The notes beneath the pieces are model-generated. The model worked only from the letters and a program-made list of their open reading frames with translations, did not search any database and had not been told where the DNA came from. A DNA stretch of 64,000 bases from Psilocybe azurescens (lineage: Eukaryota; Basidiomycota; Agaricomycetes; Agaricales; Agrocybaceae), in contig JAJIRX010000570.1 of assembly GCA_023853785.1 (NCBI GenBank), forward strand, positions 930,001-994,000, given 5' to 3'. The position numbers and the translations under genes are program-made. Position 1 is the stretch's first letter. The number at the start of each line of letters is the position of its first letter. Shown here piece after piece: positions 23,334 through 33,260 of this stretch.

Positions 23334-25835
23334 ATGGTCGTTTCCTCTGATAGGTATGCTCATAGGAATGACCAAGACCCGTCCTTTGGTTACCCGCGTC
23401 CCTCAAACGTCAGTCAGGACCTTAGGGACGCCAATCGCCATCGAGAATCGATATTGTCTCTATTAGACTCGGATGCACTCCCAATCCGTGGGTTTCCTCC
23501 ATATATTTCAACACAGATATCTTCCTCACAGGTCCTTCAACCTCCACTTAATAACAATTCGCACTCTGCAGTTCAATCGTCATTTACTCAGAGCAATAAT
23601 AGAGTGTCTCGGGGAGTCTCTCCTATTCAGTTACCACTTTCTACACAGCATCAGAATTCTAATAGAGTATCTCGGGGCGTCTCTCCTTTTCTATTCACCG
23701 ATTCTGCGCAACTCGTGGTGCGAGGTGCCCCGGCCCTCTCGACACTCCAAGGCGCGCCGAGCATGGAACCTATATCGGAAGAGAGGCGGTCTCAGAAGAG
23801 AAGAAACAAAGACAGGGATATAGATCGGGGACAGATAGGGCCTGAACGATCTGGAGAAGCGCGCAGTCTTACTCGGAGTCGCAGAGGGCAGATATATGGA
23901 GTTGGAGGGGTAGCGCCTGTGCCCATGTGCCAGGATGATGGTGATGGTGATGATGATGATGACGATGACGATGATGAGAAAAACGGCCCTACAGACCGTC
24001 TTTATGTAGGATTGGAGTACCGTCGAAAGCCAAACACTTCTCAAGCTCGTGGCCTTGAGGGAAGGTCCCAAACATCGACAGCAATTATTGAACAATCCCA
24101 CCGTACCGGCTCTGAGTCGCATCGCAATCGACGGCTACATGATTCCGTAGCGAATGACAATGACTCGTACTTGAGCTCGAGGGATCCAGAGATGACACCT
24201 CGTCCTCGGCGACAACCTCAGCCTCATATGACCAGCACCAATATCAGTACCAACGCTAACAGTTCAAATCAGCCTGCGCCTCTCTCGCCCAGCCAGATTG
24301 GTCCCATGCCTCTTACTCCGCCGTTTCTTAACGAGTCCGTAAGTTCACGAGCGCCGACACCTCAGGCTCAGGACCAAAATCAAGCTCGAGCTCAAGAACG
24401 AGGCCCCTCTCTGCGTAATGCGTTACAGATTTATGATGGGATTGTTAACTATCCGAGTGACGATCGTCCTCTGAGGGAAGTTAGACATCCAAGAGTTGCA
24501 CCACCAGATGAGCTCCTGCCCGTTCATGCTCCTGCCATGAATACACGGGCAAGAGAACAGAACGCTGAAGTGTTGCCTAGTAGTAACTCGCATACGCATC
24601 GGCGTCTACGTGTGCCTGCTAATACTACAAATGAACGAGCACGAACGCAGGAAGTGGTGTCTAGCATGCATCAGCGCGCGGGTGCCCCTATAAATTCAAG
24701 AGAAAGGACGCATGGGATGGTGCCTTGTACACAACACCGTATTCCAGGAGCAGGAGAGCAGGAAGCTGAAGTGTTGCATAATAGTAGGAGTGCACATGAA
24801 CGGCTACGTGCGCCTACTCTAAATAAACGTGCAAGTGCACGGGATGCGATCCCTAGCTCTCTTCAGCATGCGAGTGTTCCAAGGAGTACACGAGAAAGGA
24901 TATTTGAAGCGGTGCCTAGCATGCATCGCCGTGTTCCAGGAGAAAGAGAACAGGAAGCTGAGGGGTTTCTTAGTACTACGAGTGCACATGAACGTCTACC
25001 TGTGCCTACTAATATAAATGAACGATCAAGCACGCGGGAAGTGGTGTCAAGTATGCAACAACATGCAAGGGCTCCTATGAATCCACAATACAGGACGCTT
25101 GAAGTGGTTCCTAGTACCCATTGCCGTGTTCCACGGTCAAGGGAGCAGGAAGCTGAAATGTTGCCTAGTGGTACACATGCACATCAGCGTCGACGTGAGC
25201 CTACTGATACAAATGAACGATCGAGAACGCGGGAAGTGGCACCCAGTACGCGTCAGCGTGTTAATGTGCTAATGAATCCACCAGAAAGAACACCTGCAGT
25301 GGTACCTAGTGCGCCTCGGCGTGTGCATGCTCCTACTGCGAATCCACAAGCAAGACCATCTGGATATAGTCTTTCGCCGCCTCCCCCATACCACGCAGTG
25401 GATCCGAATCCAGTCCCTGCCTTAAGAACTTCTCAAAGACACCCACCTAACATGAGCCTTCCTAGTAACATATACTTCAATACTAATCGTATTCCTCAAT
25501 CATATTACCTACCTCGTTCGACTGGAGCATTTGGAAACGGTCTTCCATATACCGGCGCCATTAGCACAGGGGCAACCAATTCTATGCCGCCAGTACATCC
25601 TAGCATGAGCATGGATCGTTGGGGAGCACCTTTCCAACGGTCGTATCAAAGCCCTCCTTATCCTCTTTATTCGTATGGTCTCGCTACATGGCAATGGCGG
25701 CAGGGGCAGTATTATCAAACGCGCGGTATCTATGGACATGGACCTGGGCTATCAGCGAATTACAGCGGAACTTTGCCAGCCAATATCAATGCACCCTCGG
25801 AAGAAAATATCACGAGTTTTATGGGATCCAATTGA
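23334..25835 (+). CDS. Large disordered protein with ~65-residue tandem repeats
   Basis: Single-exon gene of 833 aa from the ATG at 23334 (MVVSSDRYAHRNDQDPSFG); the open frame extends further upstream to 23100, but a TATA box lies between. No family recognised. The order is: an N-terminal part with a twice-used NRVSRGVSP motif, a basic Arg/Lys patch (RRSQKRRNKDRDIDRG), an Asp-rich tract (about 23936-23980), and a Pro/Gln/Asn-rich linker. Then about four tandem units of 62-67 residues follow (about 24590-25350), each running AHERLR-x-P-TNxNERx-x-TREVVSS, an RAPMN patch, and VPSxHxRVP-x-x-REQEAE. A Tyr/Pro/Gly-rich C-terminus closes it. There is no signal peptide or membrane helix. Strongly Arg/Glu-rich repeats in a disordered background suggest a scaffold or nucleic-acid-associated protein, but nothing specific can be concluded. 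Confidence 0.7.
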   Translation: MVVSSDRYAHRNDQDPSFGYPRPSNVSQDLRDANRHRESILSLLDSDALPIRGFPPYISTQISSSQVLQPPLNNNSHSAVQSSFTQSNNRVSRGVSPIQLPLSTQHQNSNRVSRGVSPFLFTDSAQLVVRGAPALSTLQGAPSMEPISEERRSQKRRNKDRDIDRGQIGPERSGEARSLTRSRRGQIYGVGGVAPVPMCQDDGDGDDDDDDDDDEKNGPTDRLYVGLEYRRKPNTSQARGLEGRSQTSTAIIEQSHRTGSESHRNRRLHDSVANDNDSYLSSRDPEMTPRPRRQPQPHMTSTNISTNANSSNQPAPLSPSQIGPMPLTPPFLNESVSSRAPTPQAQDQNQARAQERGPSLRNALQIYDGIVNYPSDDRPLREVRHPRVAPPDELLPVHAPAMNTRAREQNAEVLPSSNSHTHRRLRVPANTTNERARTQEVVSSMHQRAGAPINSRERTHGMVPCTQHRIPGAGEQEAEVLHNSRSAHERLRAPTLNKRASARDAIPSSLQHASVPRSTRERIFEAVPSMHRRVPGEREQEAEGFLSTTSAHERLPVPTNINERSSTREVVSSMQQHARAPMNPQYRTLEVVPSTHCRVPRSREQEAEMLPSGTHAHQRRREPTDTNERSRTREVAPSTRQRVNVLMNPPERTPAVVPSAPRRVHAPTANPQARPSGYSLSPPPPYHAVDPNPVPALRTSQRHPPNMSLPSNIYFNTNRIPQSYYLPRSTGAFGNGLPYTGAISTGATNSMPPVHPSMSMDRWGAPFQRSYQSPPYPLYSYGLATWQWRQGQYYQTRGIYGHGPGLSANYSGTLPANINAPSEENITSFMGSN
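24580..25350 (+). repeat. In-frame tandem repeats inside the repeat protein
   Basis: About four diverged units of roughly 190-200 bp, each encoding the HERL...NER...TREVVSS...VPS...REQEAE pattern, preceded by one partial unit. The units differ at many positions, so the array is not a recent expansion. Confidence 0.8.
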
Positions 25836-26219
25836 AAGATTATGGTGAAATGCACCTAGTAGGACTTTAAAATGTAATAGCTGTTTTATATATCACAAGT
25901 AGGCTGTCTGTCTTCGAAAGAGTGAAGAAGATCAACTGAATGGGCATCAGAGTAAGTGCTATAGAAAAATATTGGAATTAAATCAAATTAACTATAGAGA
26001 TGAGATATGTGTGTGGCCTAAGCGTACCTGCATAAATGCTCCTTTTAAACTATTCACTTGAGTAAATAATTGAGGTATGGGCGTCGTTTAAGGGATTACA
26101 GCATACGACGTGAATGGGAAAGGAGCAGAGCGTCGTGGGAACATTTGTGGCTGTGTATCAAAATTTCTATCTTGTCCACAAACGTCCACGCAGACGGGCC
26201 AACGACGACGACGACCAAG
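25836..26219. other. Intergenic, promoter of eIF3e
   Basis: A short gap between the repeat protein and eIF3e with no coding signal. No TATA box is obvious, as usual for housekeeping genes. Confidence 0.45.
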
Positions 26220-28072
26220 ATGGCTGAATACGACCTCTCCAAAACCATAATCCCTTATCTCGACAGACATCTGTCCTTTCCATTACTCGCCCATCTTGGA
26301 GAAATTACTTTATTCCCCCCAGAGCAGGTCCAACTCGCCCAATATGAACTCGCGAAGGGCACCAATATGTTCGACTATGCTGTGTCGCTGTTCGAGCAGA
26401 TCTACCCGGGAAAGCAGATTCCAGCAGGTGAGAAATGGATTGTGGGAGTTAAGGAAGAGATGTTGACGTAGGACCTTGGCTTAGAGTTCGATGAGAAGCG
26501 GACAAATGCTGTTTCGACAAACGAGAGACTGCAACAAGAGGCTCAGGCCGTCTTAGATGTCATCGAAAACCCAGATGTCGCCCAGGCTCTGCGACAAGAT
26601 AAGAATCAGAACTTGCAGTATCTCAAGGACAACTACAACGTGCGTCGTTGTGATATCTGCCATCGTGTGCACTTACTCTATTCATTCATCCTGACACACA
26701 ACCTCTCCCGCAGCTTACCCTCGAACAAATCACTGCATTGTACAACTTTGGCCAGTTCCAATACTCCTACGGGAACTACAGCGGCGCTGCGGACTACCTA
26801 TATCATTTCCGTGTCCTCTCCACCGACAACGACCTCAACACCTCCGCACACTGGGGAAAGCTCGCCTCGGACATCCTCACCGGCCGATGGGAAGTGGCCC
26901 TCGACGAACTGAACACCCTGCGCGACGCCATCGACTCGCGGACCCCCTCCTCCCTCCTCGCCGCCGCATCCGCCGCCGCCGCAGGCAACAGCAACATCCC
27001 CGAGCCCGCGCTGGGGCAGCTGCACTCGCGCACATGGCTCGCGCACTGGTCGCTCTTCGTGTACTTCAACCACCCCGAGGGCCGCACCCTCCTGCTCGAA
27101 ACCTTCCTCTCCCCGACGTACCTCAACACCATCCAGACCTCGTGTCCGTGGATCCTGCGCTACCTCGCCGCTGCCGCGATCCTCTCGCGCAAGGCTGCTG
27201 CTGGCGTGGCAGTCGGCGGCGCTGCGGCGACACCGCTCTCGTCGCGCGTGCGCCATGCGATCAAAGAGGTGGTGAAGGTTATCCAGACGGAGGAGTATCA
27301 GTACCATGACCCTGTGACTTCGTTCCTCAAGGAGCTGTACATCGAATTCGACTTTGAGGCGGCGCAGAGGGAGCTGACGCTCGCTGAGGAAGTGGTTGGG
27401 AATGATTTCTTCTTGAACGAGTTCAAGGATGAGTTCTTGGATAACGCGCGGTACCTCATCAGCGAGGCGTATTGCCGGATTCACCAGAAGATCGATATTG
27501 CGTATGTCAATAGTTTCTATCTTTTTCTGTGATGGTGACCGATGTTTTTATTTTGTCCTACAGCAACCTTTCGGAGCGCCTTAACCTCTCTCAGGAAGAA
27601 GGTGAAAAATGGATCGTCAATCTCATTCGCGAAACGCGTATGGGAGCCGACGCCAAAATCGATTTGGAGAAGGTTAGTTCTCATTCTCATTCCCTATCAT
27701 CTTCCTTCTCCCCGTTTTCGTTCTCGTTTCTATCTCTATGTCCATTACCTTCAGTCATTCATTAGCCGCCGTCTGACTGGAATCATAATCTCTTCTCGTT
27801 TCATCTCGTTTCATCTCGTTTTCACCTCATTTCATCCCGCTCACAAACCCTTCCCCCCACAGAACGTCATCGAGATCAACCGCCCGCCTCTCCCAGTCTA
27901 TCAGACGGTCATCGAAAAAACCCGCCAGCTCGCCGTGCGCACGCAGGCGCTGGGCGTTGCCATCACGCGCGCGGGCCAGCAGGTCCAGCAGCAGCAGCAG
28001 GGCCAGGGCCAACAGCAGCAGGGGCAGCAGCCGAAGCAGGATACGAGAGCGCAGGAAGTTTCTGCTAATTGA
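26220..28072 (+). CDS. eIF3e: Translation initiation factor 3 subunit e (INT6)
   Basis: Cytosolic core subunit of eIF3, which binds the 40S ribosome and helps recruit mRNA. Five exons are seen: 26220-26427, 26485-26639, 26714-27501, 27564-27672 and 27863-28072, with every junction in frame, giving 489 aa. The N-terminus is [20 protein letters not shown], typical of the family. The middle [19 protein letters not shown] and [13 protein letters not shown] segments are strongly conserved. A C-terminal PCI domain spans about residues 250-420 ([32 protein letters not shown]) and is followed by [19 protein letters not shown]. The tail is Gln-rich (CAG repeats near 27985-28035). Exon 3 is markedly GC-rich compared with its surroundings, consistent with high expression. 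No frame lesion was seen. Confidence 0.96.
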
Positions 28073-28703
28073 GTGCTGATTGCTGGCTGATGATGCTGAG
28101 TGATGGGTGCGCTGTGCACCCAGGGTCCCTTCGTTGGATTTTTTTTTTGTTGTTGTTGTTCTTTCTTTCCTTTTCTTTTCCTTCTTTTTGCATGTGTTTT
28201 TGTTTTTGGAGTAGAAGGTCGTTCATTGTATTTCTTACGCCAGCTGATCAACCAAAAAGACACTCTGATTGCTCGACTTTTTCTTGCTCTGAGTGTTGGC
28301 TACGGGTCTGTTGTTCGGTCATTCTGGCTAAGAATCAGCCTGTGATGAGTTACTATGTCAAAAAACTTTGCGCTAGGGCGCGTCCGAGTCAGCTGTTGCC
28401 ACCAAAAGCTGACCCTGTAGTTTTGAGAACAGTGGAAACACCCGAGACTTTGCAGAACAATGAACCGTCGATTCCAAGTCCTGAAGAGGACAGATCGTTG
28501 AAGTGTGGATTTTGCATTGTCAGATGAGATGTGGCTGTGTAGCGGCAACTCGGCTGGTAGATAAGATTTAGGGTGGCATGGATTGTAGTTTTATGGAATA
28601 GAACAGTACAGCGCGTATAGAAGTTACATATCCACTACTGAGTATAAACGGGAACAGATGCCCCGAAGACCCTAGAACAACATTGAATAAAGTGGGCTTT
28701 ATA
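28073..28703. other. Intergenic between convergent genes
   Basis: Includes a T-rich and TTG-repeat stretch near 28139-28210, probably the eIF3e 3' UTR and terminator region. No gene was recognised. Confidence 0.4.
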
Positions 28704-29633
28704 TCATTTCGGTATCGGTAAATCGACGGTTGCAAGGCGATGGCGCGCGAGTCGTTTACGCAGCGTCACCTCTGGATGCATACTTTTGAAGTGCCGCGGA
28801 ATATCTTGTCTGCGCGACACAACACAACGACAAACAGGGCAGAATATCGACTCGAGTCTCATATGCGTTGACCTAATATGATGTACTAGTGTCTCGACGG
28901 TTGTGAACGCCCTTTTACACCCGTCCCAGGAGCAGTGCGAATGTGTAGGCACACCCCGCTTGCGTTTCACTTCATGATGTTGTTCCAGATGTGCTCTTAC
29001 ACCGCAGGCCGAGTTTCCGATTTTCATGCCACACTCGCCCTCGCTGTCGGCCTTGTGTCTCCATTTGCATATCGACGTTGTGCTTGTTTGGACGTAGTCC
29101 TTGAGCTGATCAGGACCGATAAATATGTCCATCTGACTGTCAATGTCGACGATCTGGGACAATTTATCTGACACTGGACTTGTGCAAGAACTCTCCATGG
29201 TCTGGCACGATGGTAATGATGCTGGAGGTATGCAATAATCCTGCACGATCGTGGACGACGTTTTTGACCCTTTGTGTATGCAAATAGCACATTCCATTAT
29301 AGTAGGAAGTGTCAGATTGAATGGTCTAGATTTCAAAAGTGTTCGAATACACTCCGGGAGACAGTAGGGATTGAGAGGTTCAAGAGAATGAGGACAAGCG
29401 GGAGGTGATCCGCCGACCATATACATATCCTGAAGATTAGAGTATCGAAAATCTGGATCTGACATGACGCTAAGAATAGTGCACGAGAATTGGTAGGGTA
29501 GAGGCTCGATGTTAGTGGGACACTCAGAGTATCCGGTCGTATTTATAGCAGCGCAGATTAACGATGAGCGTCTATCAATGCAATCCATAACTGTAGATGG
29601 CGAAAGCCATCGGCCAATGCAGCTAAACCCCAA
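28704..29633 (-). CDS. C2H2-type zinc-finger protein
   Basis: Putative DNA-binding protein, single open frame of 309 aa from the ATG at 29633. The start is uncertain and downstream Met codons such as MSDPDFRYSNLQDMY are possible. The N-terminal two thirds are Ser/Pro/Cys-containing without a known domain. The C-terminal third has three Cys/His units. The first is CKWRHKADSEGECG...HLEQHH; the second is CSWDGCKRAFTTVETLVHHI then STH; the third is CPVCRCVVSRRQDIPRHF then SMH, followed by a basic tail (RKRLARH). The finger style is the same as at 14.8-15.9 kb and 9.2-9.4 kb, so the three are a dispersed local family. The target and role are unknown. Confidence 0.75.
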   Translation of the reverse strand: MGFSCIGRWLSPSTVMDCIDRRSSLICAAINTTGYSECPTNIEPLPYQFSCTILSVMSDPDFRYSNLQDMYMVGGSPPACPHSLEPLNPYCLPECIRTLLKSRPFNLTLPTIMECAICIHKGSKTSSTIVQDYCIPPASLPSCQTMESSCTSPVSDKLSQIVDIDSQMDIFIGPDQLKDYVQTSTTSICKWRHKADSEGECGMKIGNSACGVRAHLEQHHEVKRKRGVPTHSHCSWDGCKRAFTTVETLVHHIRSTHMRLESIFCPVCRCVVSRRQDIPRHFKSMHPEVTLRKRLARHRLATVDLPIPK

Positions 29634-30339
29634 GGGCTTAAAATGGACGGAAGGCCCAGTGAGCGACCCACCAAGTACTATATCTGGATCGGCCCAGTGC
29701 GACGGACAGCTCGCTACTGCCTACAGGTGACCCCTTTTAGCAACGCTGCAAGCAACATTTTAACAGCAATACGTATTTGACAAACTTCGAACGTCCAAGT
29801 ATGACTTGCAAAACAGATACATACCGCATTAGTGATACCTCAACTTGGTTACTCACTTTAATCAGAACCCGCGAGTTGAATAGTACTGGTGAAGAGATGA
29901 CGAGGACGGACATAAATGAGTGGCTCATTGAGGTACATGGCTTGGCACGCAATCCCTAGAGACGTCGTGCTTTGTGTCCCTAAATTATCTTGCCCCCACT
30001 CCGCGCAGGGGTTTCGTGGAAAAGCGGGAGTTCTAGGTTCTCCCGACTGCCACGAATCTATCATTCCCTCTTAAGGGGTGTGTGGTAATCTCGCTACACC
30101 AACCAACCAACCGCCGAACTGGGCGTGTATGCTATGGACTGTAAATGGACTGTTCATGGATTGTTCATGAGAACTTAAATCGAGAGACACATCTGGGTGG
30201 CGATGAATAATTAATTGGTACTTGGTAATAATGATTTATTCCGTTGTTTTCCTTAAACCATAGTATACAAGCAGAAGTTGCATTACTTCGTAAGAGCACT
30301 TGGACGAACAAATGAGCAACAGAAGTATGGCCAAGTGGT
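29634..30339. other. Intergenic, no gene recognised
   Basis: A (CCAA)n run (near 30100-30112) and short frames are present. No tRNA fold was found in the GC-rich part near 29990-30060. Confidence 0.4.
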
Positions 30340-32464
30340 TTAGATTCTGATTCCCTGGTCTTGAACTGGCGGAGGCAGTCCATTTCCAATTATCAGGCGT
30401 GAACCTTCGCTTGTTACATCGTCGACCGTCAGGAAAATGAATGCTGTATTGAAGAGGTGAGCATGTCAAATGCAATTATCCAATATAAAAGAATTATACC
30501 TGGTCCAGGCGAGAATATTCTGTTGTTCGGAGGGCTTGTGATGGTCAAGGACTTTCTGTCTCGCGACAAAGTTGCATCCATAAACACAAGCTTCTGCCCA
30601 GCGTGGAAAGCATGTGAAGAGAATCCGAGATCCATTAACGCAACTACAAAAAGCCCATTTTAGAGCGTAAACTGGCGGATATATAATTACAAAATCTTAC
30701 CTTGGATCGACGAGGCTTTGAGGTTGTTGGGGATGGATACTCCGATGGTAAACTTCTCGTTGAACTGGATTTTAGTAGGTACCTTGTTGAGCGTGGGTCT
30801 CGCCAGAGACATGAAGGGAGGATTCAAGAACTGTACTCGGAATTCCCTGCATGTTATTTACTCAATTCATTATTTATACGTTCCAGCATATAGGAAAATG
30901 GCGCACGTGTGGAACTCGGTGCCGTTCACAACTTGGGCGTTCGGATTTGAGCCAGCAATCATGATGTTTCTGAATAGAGGCTCAACGCTGCATCCAAAAA
31001 ATGGAAAAAAAAAGATTACCCAGATGGTGTTAAGGTCGCAGTCGAGTGATACATGCGTGCAATATCGGTAGTGGGCAGTCCTGCGTTACTGATGCGCCTG
31101 CCAAGAGGAGCGTTGGGATTGTAAAGAGAGGGAGTGAAGCTGGGAGAATAATCAGTGATGTGCATAAAGACATATTTAAATGAAAGCGGCATACACAGGG
31201 TGGTCAGCATTGGAGCCGCCAACTGGATCGCCAACAGCGGCGACAGCAGCATATCCCGACTTCGCGCCGTTTGTGATTAAGACTTGACCATTGGGCATGA
31301 GGATCATCTCAGGCATTATTCGAGGCTCGAGGAGGTGTTCAATCTGCCATCCTTTCTTGATACCTTCAGGAGTAACAACTAGACGGCTGCATTGGTCAGA
31401 CGCTGGGGTTTGCGACGAAAGATTAAGACTAGGAATTCGGTCGTCCGTGGCGCTTCCACCGCAGACCAAGATTTCAGGAGTGAAATCAGGGGGCGAGAGC
31501 GGCAACAAAGCTGCGGTTCCGTCGAAAGGATTGGTCACGCGAACGCCGTTCGGGATTTCAGGGAGAATCTCTTCGCTGTTTGTCTCTACATCGTAAATTA
31601 TAGTCTGATTGTTCGCGATCATGAGAACTCTTCCGTCAGGCAATGAGAAGAGTCTGTTCATAATGTTTAGCAAATTTAAACGTGACGATCATCAATCACC
31701 AGTAGTATAGGTCTTACCTGGGAAATAGATTTCCAGGAACCGTCCTTGCAAGGAAGGGCGATGGACGAGGAACACCTTTGTCCTTGGGTGGGAAGAACTC
31801 AATAGTATTCGCCGGATCAGTGTTATAGAACGGAGTATCTTCGTGCATGCCTCCAACTACGATCTAAGAGATGACGATGATTAACTGGCGACTCTCAGTG
31901 GTGTTCCTGCAGTGACTTACCAACGAGCCATCGTGGAGTCGGAGAGCAGAGGTATACCATCGATCCTCAACTAGATGCAAATTTTCTGGATCCTCGAAGA
32001 GAGTACATCCATTGCCGTTCGGGTCATCGCACGGCTCAAAGAGTCGAATGCCCATACGACCGTCCTTCGCGGCCGCGATGACCGGAATATGGCCACCGAC
32101 ACTGACCTATAATTACAAAGCATAGATTTAGAAATATATCGCACAGAAACGATCCTAAAAAAAGGACTCGCCATGGTACCATTGCTGAGGAAGCCGCCCG
32201 ATGCACAGAAACTGTCACTGATAAGACGCAATGGCGTCGCAGTGTTCGTCCGGAAGTTCCAGAGCGCGCCCCAGGCTGGTGGCCGTCAATCTGCATTGGA
32301 TCGTTCGTCGCGCGGTCAAAGAAAATAGCTAGTGTAGGGGAGACGACGATGGCTTCCAATGCCAAGATACCGCTCGTTCCATTTTGGACGAATTCCCACT
32401 TGGGACTGAGTGCTGCGCCGTAAACTGAGACAGCGAAGGCGAGAACTTGAGAGAGATGTCGCAT
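30340..32464 (-). CDS. Glyoxal oxidase 1 (copper radical oxidase, AA5)
   Basis: Secreted copper-radical oxidase that oxidises glyoxal, methylglyoxal and other aldehydes with O2, releasing the H2O2 used by peroxidases. The signal peptide is [18 protein letters not shown], then the family start [18 protein letters not shown]. Active-site elements: Cys in [11 protein letters not shown] and Tyr in RWYTSALRL (the Cys-Tyr cofactor pair), Tyr-His in [10 protein letters not shown], and a late His in [18 protein letters not shown]. It ends VGN-type: [11 protein letters not shown]...QGIRI. It has multiple short introns. One G is missing at 32278-32279 on the plus strand (C in the coding strand), breaking the conserved [17 protein letters not shown] reading; downstream sequence is fully conserved in the restored frame. 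A paralogue lies at 40.1-42.6 kb. A TATA box is at 32522-32529. Confidence 0.9.
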
Positions 32465-32521
32465 TGTTCCGGGGAGAGAACTTCTGTTAAGTCAGGGTAT
32501 CACCAAGAGATCAGACTTCAG

Positions 32522-32529
32522 ACTTTATA
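32522..32529 (-). promoter_or_regulatory. TATA box of glyoxal oxidase 1
   Basis: TATAAAGT on the minus strand, about 58-65 bp upstream of the ATG. Confidence 0.45.
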
Positions 32530-33260
32530 CATAGTCGACAAGACGTGAGTACGACATTTAATGACAGAATCAATAACAACTTTACAGAGCTCCGCAAAGA
32601 ATCATGGATCACCCATACCCAGGGTCCACTGCGAACTATGAAAGAGAGATTCGTAAGGCAAGCACGAGGACAGACCAAAGAGCCGTGCTTCTTCAGCTTG
32701 CAGCGCTGTTGAAATGGCAGTGCTTTGCGAGAATGATCACCAATCAAAGGGAGACTGTACGTATCCCTCGTGAGTAGATTTTTCCTTAGACGACTATGCG
32801 AGCCACTGGGAGCAATTCTGCAACCGTGCGTGTAATTTCCCTTGTGAAAGTACGAAATCCAGAGGTCATGAGCCGTCTGAGGCGAGGCCAATTTGGATAA
32901 ACTTTCGCATCCAGGTAACACACTAATGCCTGAATATGCTGCGTGAAGAGTAGAGTTTGTTCCTGGAGCAGACACGGTGGGGAAAATAGCGAAGGTTTGA
33001 GAATTGGAGTGGGCAAATATGCCGCAGCCTGTCACGTAAACTTCAATCCAAAGCTAAGTCAGAAATAAGAAAGCTGCGGATCACTTCAAGAACGGAAATA
33101 CGGGCCGCCGGCAGTTACAAAATTTTGTGCTTTCAAAGGAGGCGAGTTGACCTTGAGCTTGGATATGATATTCGAGACGGAGAATAAATATCGTACACCC
33201 CTGTACATAGAGGACACAAGGGGGAAGAAGAGTAGGAAATAATAGATAGGCGTTCAGCGT
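32530..33260. other. Intergenic, no gene recognised
   Basis: A 174-aa minus-strand frame (32511-33035) is open but has no family features or splice support, so it is not annotated. Confidence 0.4.

Noticed and set aside
26798..27484. 228-aa minus-strand open frame
   Set aside because: It is the antisense shadow of the GC-rich third exon of eIF3e, whose plus-strand protein is strongly conserved.
28069..28527. 152-aa plus-strand open frame after eIF3e
   Set aside because: Begins inside the eIF3e stop region and translates a T-rich 3' UTR into a Phe/Leu/Cys run; not a credible protein.
29990..30080. GC-rich patch considered as a tRNA
   Set aside because: No cloverleaf pairing and no proper T-loop GTTCRA sequence.
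32511..33035. 174-aa minus-strand frame upstream of glyoxal oxidase 1
   Set aside because: Overlaps the oxidase TATA region, has no signal peptide or family, and no counterpart upstream of glyoxal oxidase 2.
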